A stretch of 13,733 nt of DNA. Source: Syntrophaceae bacterium (GTDB taxonomy: Bacteria > Desulfobacterota > SM23-61). The notes below the pieces were generated by a model. It was not told where the DNA came from, made no database searches, and saw only the letters and a program-made list of their open reading frames with translations. Numbering within the stretch: position 1 is the stretch's first letter; each line of letters opens with the position of its first letter. This document shows positions 1-5,309 of the stretch, in pieces. The stretch is taken from assembly GCA_003154025.1 (NCBI GenBank), contig PMCE01000416.1, positions 169 to 13,901 of the forward strand, read 5' to 3'. Both the position numbers and the translations under genes were made by a program.

Positions 1-1493
1 GCCGAAACCGTTTCGATAAACGTTTCCAGCACCTTGATGCGGGAATAATATTTATCATTGGAGGCGACGACCGTCCAGGGGGCGTAGGTGGTCGATGTTT
101 TCTGGATCATATCCGCCACGGCCATCTCGTATTCCTCCCACTTTCCGCGGTTCCGCCAGTCCTCGTCGGAGATCTTCCATTTTTTATAGGGGGTCTCCTC
201 ACGGGCCTTGAACCTCCGGAGCTGTTCCTCGTTGTCGATCTGCAGCCAGAACTTGACGATCAGGATCCCATCGTCCGCGAGCATTTTCTCGAATTCGTTG
301 ATCTCCTTATACGCTCGCTGCCACGCCACCGTCGTGCAGAATCCTTCAACGCGTTCGACAAGAACGCGCCCGTACCAGCTCCGGTCGAAGATCGCCAGGA
401 GCCCTGCCTTGGGGATGTTCTTCCAGAATCTCCGAAGGTAATGCTCCGCGAGCTCCTCGCTCGTGGGCCTGTGAGTCGTTACCACCTCGAAACACCGGGT
501 TTCGAGCTGGGCAACGAGTCGCTTGATCGCCCCGCCTTTCCCCGCCGCATCCCATCCTTCGAATACCACCACCGCGGCGATCTGCTCGAGGAAGAGCCGG
601 TTGTGCACCTGGCGGGCCTCCGCCTGGAGGCGGTCGAGACGCTCCTTGTATTTCTTGCGGGCTTGGATCTTCTTCGTGAGGTCGTATCGTTTCAGGAACC
701 GCTCGCTCTTCAACACAATCGTGCGGTAGGCACTCGGATCGACGTGAAAGCCATAGGACTTTTTGATTTTGGCCATCCGCTCCCGCTCGCTGAGCGCCCC
801 TTCCATCGCCCGGGCGAGAGTTTCGTATATTTTTAGCCTCCCGAAGTATTTATCCTCTGCTTCGACAATCGTCCATGGGGCGGCGGGATTCGAGGTCTGC
901 TGGAGCATCTCCTCGACAGCTTCGCCATAAGCTCTGTAGTTATTATGACTCTCCCAGCTCGCCGGCTTGATCTTCCACGACTCGTAGGGATCTTTCTCCA
1001 GCCTGCGCAGCCGTCGACGCTGCTCTTTCTTGCTGATATGCACCCAGAACTTGAAGAGCACCGTACCGTCGTCCACGAGTTGTCGTTCAAAGGCATTGAT
1101 GACCTCATAGGAGCTGCGCCACTCATCTTCCGGAGCGAGCTTCTCGACACGTTCGACGAGCACCCGGCCGTACCAGGACCGGATAAATATCGCCATGAAA
1201 CCGCGGTGGGGCATGCGGATGGCAAAACGCCAGAGGAAGGGCCGCATTCGCTCGTTTTCCGTCGCCGCCCCCGTCGCGTAGACCTTGAACCCTCGGGGGT
1301 CGATGAGACGCACGAGCTGGTTCACGCTTCCTCCTTTGCCTGCGGCGTCCCACCCCTCGAGAACGACGACGAGGGGGATCCCCGCATCGCGGCATCGTCG
1401 CTGGAGTTCACCGAGCCGGTACCCGAGCTGCTCAACGAGCTTGTTATACTCTTTTTTTGATATGTTCAGTGTCAAATCGACTTGTTCAAGCAT
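1..1493 (-). CDS. pap: Polyphosphate:AMP phosphotransferase, two-domain PPK2 (3' end cut by window edge)
   Basis: The reverse strand reads open from ATG at 1493 to the left edge (497 complete codons). An in-frame TAG lies 24 nt upstream of the ATG, so the N-terminus is well bounded. The protein is two PPK2 domains in tandem: Walker A GWDAAGKGG occurs at residues 47-55 and again at 313-321. The second domain has the full Walker B-type motif FDRSWYGR (Asp370), while the first has FIRSWYGR, with Ile at residue 104 where the Asp is expected. Known members of this fused type phosphorylate AMP to ADP with polyphosphate in the cytoplasm and are about 475-500 residues long, so only a few residues should be missing. 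The catalytic half is inferred to be the C-terminal one. The Shine-Dalgarno sequence is weak (GGAA next to the ATG). It lies in the same orientation as the ppk2 gene upstream. Confidence 0.9.
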   Translation of the reverse strand, partial: MLEQVDLTLNISKKEYNKLVEQLGYRLGELQRRCRDAGIPLVVVLEGWDAAGKGGSVNQLVRLIDPRGFKVYATGAATENERMRPFLWRFAIRMPHRGFMAIFIRSWYGRVLVERVEKLAPEDEWRSSYEVINAFERQLVDDGTVLFKFWVHISKKEQRRRLRRLEKDPYESWKIKPASWESHNNYRAYGEAVEEMLQQTSNPAAPWTIVEAEDKYFGRLKIYETLARAMEGALSERERMAKIKKSYGFHVDPSAYRTIVLKSERFLKRYDLTKKIQARKKYKERLDRLQAEARQVHNRLFLEQIAAVVVFEGWDAAGKGGAIKRLVAQLETRCFEVVTTHRPTSEELAEHYLRRFWKNIPKAGLLAIFDRSWYGRVLVERVEGFCTTVAWQRAYKEINEFEKMLADDGILIVKFWLQIDNEEQLRRFKAREETPYKKWKISDEDWRNRGKWEEYEMAVADMIQKTSTTYAPWTVVASNDKYYSRIKVLETFIETVS

Positions 1494-1743
1494 TTCCGAT
1501 CGTTTCCGAGATTCCTAGGCTACTGATTTCCTCGCTCGGCGGCATGCCTGGGCGCAATAGTGGATGACTTCGATAAATATAAATTATAGCTCAGCCAAGC
1601 ATAGAAGACCAGTCTTAGGGCAGCTTTCATCAGAAATCCATGACCATGGGTGAAAACGGCTGCCCGCCATTCTTTAGCACCCTTCCCCAGCACACCCCTT
1701 TTTCGCCCCATCCTTCAGCCCTGTCATGTTGCAGCGAAGCCTG
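1494..1743. other. Intergenic stretch upstream of pap
   Basis: Apart from the candidate -10 hexamer at 1583-1588, I see no gene, stable hairpin or repeat here. Short open frames exist on both strands but none has a ribosome binding site or recognisable protein content. It probably contains the pap leader and decayed sequence continuous with the acyltransferase remnant. Confidence 0.5.
1583..1588 (-). promoter_or_regulatory. Possible -10 hexamer for pap
   Basis: The minus strand carries a perfect TATAAT about 90 nt upstream of the pap start codon, in an AT-rich patch unlike its surroundings. No good -35 hexamer is present 16-18 bp upstream, so this is only a candidate, perhaps for an activator-assisted promoter. 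Confidence 0.3.
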
Positions 1744-1950
1744 TCCACCTCCAGATGCAAGGTACCGGGGTGCGCAATCTCTCCCCACGAAAAATTCAAG
1801 GAGCCGCCGGTTGGGTTGAGGCAGGTATACGAAATTGATCACGTCTAAGGCGTTGTTGAAGTAAGGGTCCAGGTTGAAGTCCAACAATCTGCCTCCCAGC
1901 TCCAGGTATTTCTGAAAGAGCATCGGGATGCCTTTCTCATCGCGCCCAGA
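1744..1950 (-). pseudogene. C-terminal remnant of a phospholipid-type acyltransferase (tentative)
   Basis: Downstream of ppk2 on the same strand there is an open stretch with no plausible own start. It begins just after a TGA at 1951-1953 and encodes a peptide containing EKGIPMLFQKYLELGG, then FNLDPYFNNALDVINF, then LLEFFVGRDCAPRYLA. From memory this resembles the last 60-70 residues of lysophospholipid acyltransferase/hemolysin-type acyltransferases of deltaproteobacteria, which end in a similar GIPxLxRxYLxLGG, FNxDPxF, LDGLxVVDL and GREGAxxFL pattern. The catalytic N-terminal part (HX4D) is absent. Its 5' edge abuts the ppk2 stop codon by 3 nt, as expected if a rearrangement replaced the front of the gene. 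The assignment is from pattern memory only; the stretch could instead be chance coding-like sequence. Confidence 0.4.
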
Positions 1951-1953
1951 TCA

Positions 1954-2793
1954 TTATCGGTCCTTTTCCTTCTCTGCGGCGTGGTACCTCCGCTTGATGT
2001 CTTTGATGTTCACGGTGGGTTCCGGGAATTTCATCTTTAGGGATTCGAGGCTTTCGGCCACCATCCGGGAGATCACCAGGTTGCGGAACCATTTGTGATT
2101 GGCTGGAATGACGAACCACGGCGCATGCTTGGTGCTGGTCCGGCTCAGCGCATCTTGGTAGGCCTCCTGGTAATCCTTCCAGAACTTGCGTTCCTCGTAG
2201 TCTGCCTCGCTGATTTTCCAGCGGCTTTGGGGTTCGTCGAGTCGCTGCTTGAATCGCCGGAGTTGCTCGTCCTTGCTGATGTGGAGAAAAAACTTGAGGA
2301 CGTGCGTCCCATTGGCCTCCAGGCCCTTCTCGAAGGCGTTGATCAGGTCATAACGCTTCGACCAGACTTTGTCGGGAACAAGGTTGTGGACTCGAACCAC
2401 CAGAACGTCTTCGTAGTGCGAGCGGTTGAAAATAACCACCTCGCCCTTAGCCGGCGCCCGCTGCTCAATCCGCCATAGGAAATCGTGGGCCGCTTCTTCC
2501 CTGGAAGGGGTCTTGAAAGCGTGAACCCGGGTCCCCTGGGGGTTCATGGCGCCCAGCACGTGGTTAATGGTGCCGTCCTTGCCGGAGGTATCCAATCCCT
2601 GCAAACAGATCAGCAGGGAACGCCGGCCTTCGGCGTAGAGCATGTACTGCAAATCGCGCAGCTTCCGGGTGTATTTCTGTAACTTGGCGTCTGCTGCGGC
2701 CTCGTTCTCGTACTTCGCCGCGAAATTAGGGTCAATCTCGTCCAACTTCACTTTGCTTCCTGGTTTGACCTGGAACAATTCAGCGTAATTCAT
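1954..2793 (-). CDS. ppk2: Polyphosphate kinase 2, class III-like polyphosphate:nucleotide phosphotransferase
   Basis: A 279-residue single-domain PPK2. It has Walker A GLDTSGKDG near residues 66-74, the Walker B/lid region FNRSHYEDVLVVRV, and the downstream FFLHISKDEQ and APWFVIPANHKWFRN stretches. This set closely resembles class III PPK2s such as the Meiothermus ruber enzyme, which uses polyphosphate to phosphorylate both AMP and ADP. The reaction is cytoplasmic: polyP(n) + NMP/NDP to polyP(n-1) + NDP/NTP. An upstream in-frame ATG (2820) is possible, but ATG at 2793 is preceded by AGGAGAGG at 7 nt spacing and gives the usual start MNYAELF. The gene stands alone between a 424-bp gap and the acyltransferase remnant, co-directional with pap and the activator. 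Substrate class is inferred from motifs; assignment to the PPK2 family is firm. Confidence 0.93.
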   Translation of the reverse strand: MNYAELFQVKPGSKVKLDEIDPNFAAKYENEAAADAKLQKYTRKLRDLQYMLYAEGRRSLLICLQGLDTSGKDGTINHVLGAMNPQGTRVHAFKTPSREEAAHDFLWRIEQRAPAKGEVVIFNRSHYEDVLVVRVHNLVPDKVWSKRYDLINAFEKGLEANGTHVLKFFLHISKDEQLRRFKQRLDEPQSRWKISEADYEERKFWKDYQEAYQDALSRTSTKHAPWFVIPANHKWFRNLVISRMVAESLESLKMKFPEPTVNIKDIKRRYHAAEKEKDR

Positions 2794-3217
2794 CAAAGAC
2801 CTCTCCTGGCGATCTATCAAGGTTTTGGCCTGCTCAGTAACGAATCTTCAACCAAAGAATTCTTTTAATCATGATCCCAACGTACACCTTTGGAATGGGG
2901 TAATTCTTTCAAAGAATTTACATGGCCGTTATGGGGCCATAATACCCAGAATTCAATCTTCTGCTCTCGATACCCAAATGTTGCCTGAATCTGCAAATGG
3001 AAAGGAAATGGTGGGAAGGTCGGTCGAAACGATAACCTGCCCAGAATGGGATTTTCACGAAAAACAAGAAAAGAATAACACGAAAAGAAGGAGGTTTTCC
3101 AAGGGAAAAAATACGGGTCCATTTTAAATGATAGATCCCTGGTTTTTTTGTCCCGAGGTTGCTTCCGGGTTTCCAGAGAGGCATACAGGGGGGGGATTCT
3201 ACGTGAAGGATCATTCC
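2794..3217. other. Gene-free region between the activator and ppk2, with small inverted repeats
   Basis: No convincing gene lies in these 424 bases. AT-rich open frames on both strands lack ribosome binding sites and family resemblance. Visible structures are a 12-bp palindrome AAAGAATTCTTT (2854-2865), a related 8-bp-arm inverted repeat AATTCTTT-C-AAAGAATT (2902-2918), and ATGGCC-N7-GGCCAT (2922-2940). It should contain the ppk2 promoter, but no good -35/-10 pair or sigma-54 element was found on the minus strand. No intrinsic terminator for the activator gene was found either. A run of eight G lies at 3188-3195. Confidence 0.5.
2854..2940. repeat. Cluster of three inverted repeats upstream of ppk2
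   Basis: Two palindromic elements share the 8-mer AAAGAATT and its complement: AAAGAATTCTTT at 2854-2865, and AATTCTTT-C-AAAGAATT at 2902-2918. A third, unrelated one (ATGGCC-N7-GGCCAT) lies at 2922-2940. They sit 61-147 bp upstream of the ppk2 start codon. They may be operator sites or leader hairpins; none is followed by a T-run on the minus strand, so terminators are unlikely. Confidence 0.4.
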
Positions 3218-4747
3218 CTATTTTCGTCTCCCGTAAGGAACGCGCAATTGGTTCATTCTGTTTCTAAGGGTGCTGGGGTTTATCCCGAGCACTTCGGCGG
3301 CCCCTCCTTTGCCGTGTACTTTACCCCGGGTCATTTCCAGCACCCGGCGGATGTGCTGGGACATGGCCTCATCAAGCTTCAGTGGTTCACCCTGGGTGGC
3401 AAAAACATTCTTGAATTTATCGCCTGGTTTATTTCCGGTTAGATCATCGAAAGTGAGGGGCTCCCCTTTGCTCAGAATTAGCGCTCGTTCTACTACATTT
3501 TCTAGCTCTCTCACATTGCCCGGCCAGGGGTAAGCCAACATCTGGTCAATGGCCCCGCGAGCCAGGGGAGGGGGGGCAACCAGTTTCAGGTCCCGGGATT
3601 TCCTCTCCACGAAATGGCGAACCAAGGCCGGGATGTCTTCCTTCCTCTCCCTCATGGGGGGAATCCGGATGGGGAAGACATTGAGCCGAAACCACAAATC
3701 CTCGCGGAATTGTTTTTCCTTGACCATCTCTTCCAGGTTACGGTTCGTGGCCGCGATGAGCCTGATATCCACCGAGATGGGGTTCGTACCTCCTACCCTC
3801 TCAAATTCCTTGTATTGCAGTACGCGCAACATCCTCACCTGGGCTGGCGGAGGTAGTTCCCCGATCTCATCGAGAAAAAGGGTGCCCTTGTTGGCTCTCT
3901 CAAAACGTCCGCGCCTTTGGGATAAGGCGCCGGTAAAAGCTCCCTTCTCGTGTCCGAAAAGCTCGCTGTCCAGGAGCGTTTCCGGAATCGCTCCACAATT
4001 GACCTTGACAAAAGGTCCGTCTTTTCGGAGAGAGGAATAATGGATGGCGTTGGCTATGACATCTTTCCCTACCCCCGTTTCCCCCAAAAGCAAGACGGGA
4101 CTGTTCAGGGTGGCCACTTGCCGGACCATCTCCATAGCCCTCTTTAGTCCAAAGTCTGCACCGACGATCGCATCGCCCGACAAGTGCAGGAGCTCGCGGT
4201 GGAGATACCTGTTGTCGTCGGCCAGGAGATCTTTCAGTCTAAGGACTTCATCATGTTTGAGAGTATTGGAAAAGGCCATGGCGAAAGGTTCATTCAAGAC
4301 CGAGACTAATCGGGCGTGCTCTTCCGTAAATCTGTTTTTTCCTTCTGCAATAATCGACAGCGCCCCTAATCTCTTGCCCTCCACATCCAAATGCAGGAGC
4401 AGGATTGAGCAGTCGGTTTTTCCTAGACTTTGAATCATCGTTTTGGTGAGGGGTTCTAATTCGGGTTGGTTCAGAATCATGACGTGGGGATGTTTTTCTT
4501 CAACCCTGATCCTGACTTCCTTAGGGAGTGAAGTGATGTGGTCCAACTTTCTTCCTACTGAAGGCGTCGCCACTGCGATTGTCCGCATCGCCCCGAGATT
4601 CGGCTCATACAGGTGTAGGAACATCATATCCACGGGGATAAAATCTTTGAGAAACCGTATGGAACGCAGCATGGCACTTTCGATATCCAGACTGCTACAT
4701 ATCCGCATGGTCGCTCCGCGGAAGAAATCGTTTTCGTCAACCCCCAT
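3218..4747 (-). CDS. Sigma-54-dependent transcriptional activator, GAF-AAA+-Fis type
   Basis: A 509-residue enhancer-binding protein. Residues about 14-160 look like a GAF sensor domain, with no receiver domain and so no phosphorylatable Asp. Residues about 190-425 form the AAA+ domain, with Walker A GETGVGKD (222-229), the sigma-54 contact loop GAFTGA (269-274), Walker B GTLFLDE (288-294) and the arginine-finger region REDLWFRLNVFPI. The C-terminus has a Fis-type helix-turn-helix (GGAAEVLGINPSTLRNRM, about 481-498). The architecture is like FhlA/NorR-type activators that respond to a small molecule. The start at 4747 is supported by AAGGA 9 nt upstream. The gene is divergent from the redox operon, with a sigma-54 promoter and three palindromes between them, so it is the likely regulator of that operon. 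The effector cannot be read from sequence. Confidence 0.95.
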   Translation of the reverse strand: MGVDENDFFRGATMRICSSLDIESAMLRSIRFLKDFIPVDMMFLHLYEPNLGAMRTIAVATPSVGRKLDHITSLPKEVRIRVEEKHPHVMILNQPELEPLTKTMIQSLGKTDCSILLLHLDVEGKRLGALSIIAEGKNRFTEEHARLVSVLNEPFAMAFSNTLKHDEVLRLKDLLADDNRYLHRELLHLSGDAIVGADFGLKRAMEMVRQVATLNSPVLLLGETGVGKDVIANAIHYSSLRKDGPFVKVNCGAIPETLLDSELFGHEKGAFTGALSQRRGRFERANKGTLFLDEIGELPPPAQVRMLRVLQYKEFERVGGTNPISVDIRLIAATNRNLEEMVKEKQFREDLWFRLNVFPIRIPPMRERKEDIPALVRHFVERKSRDLKLVAPPPLARGAIDQMLAYPWPGNVRELENVVERALILSKGEPLTFDDLTGNKPGDKFKNVFATQGEPLKLDEAMSQHIRRVLEMTRGKVHGKGGAAEVLGINPSTLRNRMNQLRVPYGRRK

Positions 4748-4787
4748 AAATATTTTTCCTTAAAGGCGGATCATTGACGCCGATTGT

Positions 4788-4805
4788 ATTGCCTATTTAT
4801 GCAAT
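4788..4805. promoter_or_regulatory. Upstream activator site 1 (palindrome)
   Basis: ATTGCCTATTTATGCAAT: arms match the consensus ATTGCC-N6-GGCAAT in 11 of 12 positions. It is the most distal of three such sites, centred about 135 bp upstream of the predicted sigma-54 transcription start. It is probably bound by the Fis-type HTH of the divergent activator (inference). Confidence 0.65.
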
Positions 4806-4832
4806 TATGGGCTAAATTGCCAAATGAGGCAA
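4804..4832 (-). promoter_or_regulatory. Sigma-70-like promoter of the activator gene, overlapping an activator site
   Basis: On the minus strand there is -35 TTGCCT (4827-4832) and -10 CATAAT (4804-4809) with an exact 17-bp spacer, about 57 nt upstream of the activator start codon. The -35 box coincides with the right arm of the second 18-bp palindrome and the -10 touches the right arm of the first. Occupancy of these sites should therefore block transcription, suggesting negative autoregulation. Confidence 0.55.
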
Positions 4833-4833
4833 T
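4816..4833. promoter_or_regulatory. Upstream activator site 2 (perfect palindrome)
   Basis: ATTGCCAAATGAGGCAAT: a perfect 6-6-6 inverted repeat, centred about 107 bp upstream of the predicted sigma-54 start and 28 bp from site 1. It also covers the -35 box of the activator's own predicted promoter. Confidence 0.75.
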
Positions 4834-4837
4834 CTTT

Positions 4838-4855
4838 TTTGCCGGAATCGGCAAT
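4838..4855. promoter_or_regulatory. Upstream activator site 3 (palindrome)
   Basis: TTTGCCGGAATCGGCAAT: same 6-6-6 layout with one arm mismatch, centred about 85 bp upstream of the predicted sigma-54 start and 22 bp from site 2. The inner TTGCC/GGCAA arms are perfect. Confidence 0.7.
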
Positions 4856-4868
4856 TGAAGGTGCCTCC

Positions 4869-4901
4869 TTTTTTTAACCTTTTAATGTTTTTAGACTTTT
4901 T
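4869..4901. other. Phased T-tracts, probable bent DNA between enhancers and promoter
   Basis: T-runs at 4869-4875, 4880-4883, 4888-4892 and 4897-4901 have centres about 9 bp apart, close to one helical turn. They fill the gap between the last palindrome and the -24 box. Intrinsic curvature here would help loop the bound activator onto sigma-54 polymerase, a role often filled by IHF. No clear IHF consensus was seen. Confidence 0.4.
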
Positions 4902-4904
4902 AAT

Positions 4905-4921
4905 TTGGCACGGTTAAAGCA
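4905..4921 (+). promoter_or_regulatory. Sigma-54 (-24/-12) promoter of the redox operon
   Basis: TTGGCACGGTTAAAGCA matches the sigma-54 consensus YTGGCACG-N4-TTGCW, with a perfect -24 half. The -12 half has AAGCA for TTGCA but keeps the invariant GC. The invariant GG (4907-4908) and GC (4919-4920) are exactly 12 bp apart. Transcription should begin near 4931-4932. Enhancer-like palindromes lie upstream, and the divergent gene encodes a GAFTGA-containing sigma-54 activator. Confidence 0.85.
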
Positions 4922-4961
4922 TCGGATGGATTGCAGGAACGAAAATGATGGAGATGGCACG

Positions 4962-5237
4962 GTGGAATGGTTAGAGATCATAAAGCTTAGGTCGGCAGGT
5001 GGCGGTGAGGGATTATTGGAAGAGGTCCTGCATTCCGTGGCCAAAGTTGGTCAGAGCGGGCTGTTAGAAATGAAAACCTACCGCGATGCCGGTCTGGAAA
5101 CCGACTTGAGCGTGCATCTTCATTGGAGATCAGAAAGGCCGGAACAAAACGGAAGCACCCTCGGTCTTCGATTGGTGCAAGCATTTAAAGAGTTCGGCCT
5201 GATCGATCACGCGGTATGGATAGAAGAAGAGCGATGA
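4962..5237 (+). CDS. Small conserved-looking protein of unknown function, first gene of the redox operon
   Basis: Begins VEWLEIIKLRS and ends HAVWIEEER; 91 residues if it starts at GTG 4962. I prefer this start because GGAG lies 8 nt upstream and the protein opens at once on a regular strand-like segment. The ATG at 4926 and the TTG at 4905 lie at or upstream of the predicted transcription start, the TTG inside the -24 box. There is no signal peptide or membrane segment, so the protein is cytoplasmic. The alternating hydrophobic strand and Leu-rich helix pattern would suit a small alpha/beta (ferredoxin-like) fold, but I do not recognise a named family. It is followed after 72 nt by the iron-sulfur flavoprotein gene, which suggests a partner role in that system. 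Confidence 0.75.
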   Translation: MEWLEIIKLRSAGGGEGLLEEVLHSVAKVGQSGLLEMKTYRDAGLETDLSVHLHWRSERPEQNGSTLGLRLVQAFKEFGLIDHAVWIEEER

Positions 5238-5309
5238 ATATGCCTTTTGAAAGAAAGTCCGTCTTGGTTTCATGAAATCCATGCATCAGTTCTGAAAGGA
5301 AAAAAACAC

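Noticed and set aside
441..1460. Long plus-strand open frames opposite pap
   Set aside because: They mirror the pap coding frame on the other strand, lack ribosome binding sites and show no family likeness.
1650..1838. Plus-strand open frame with a peptide reminiscent of sequencing-adapter translations
   Set aside because: The DNA at 1675-1705 does not match the adapter sequence closely; the likeness is by chance, and no ribosome binding site supports a gene.
3095..3109. TTTTCC-AAG-GGAAAA hairpin as a terminator for the activator gene
   Set aside because: The stem is short and AT-rich, and there is no T-run after it on the minus strand.
3153..3178. CCCG...CGGG hairpin next to a T-run at 3145-3151
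   Set aside because: The T-run precedes the stem on the plus strand and is an A-run on the minus strand, so it does not form an intrinsic terminator for the activator.
2825..3214. Small proteins in the gap between ppk2 and the activator
   Set aside because: Frames are open on both strands because the region is low in stops, but none has a Shine-Dalgarno sequence, a domain pattern or operon context.
4955..4970. A second TGGCACGG, resembling another sigma-54 -24 element
   Set aside because: The GC of the -12 element is missing at the required 12-bp distance, and the sequence lies at the start of the first operon gene.
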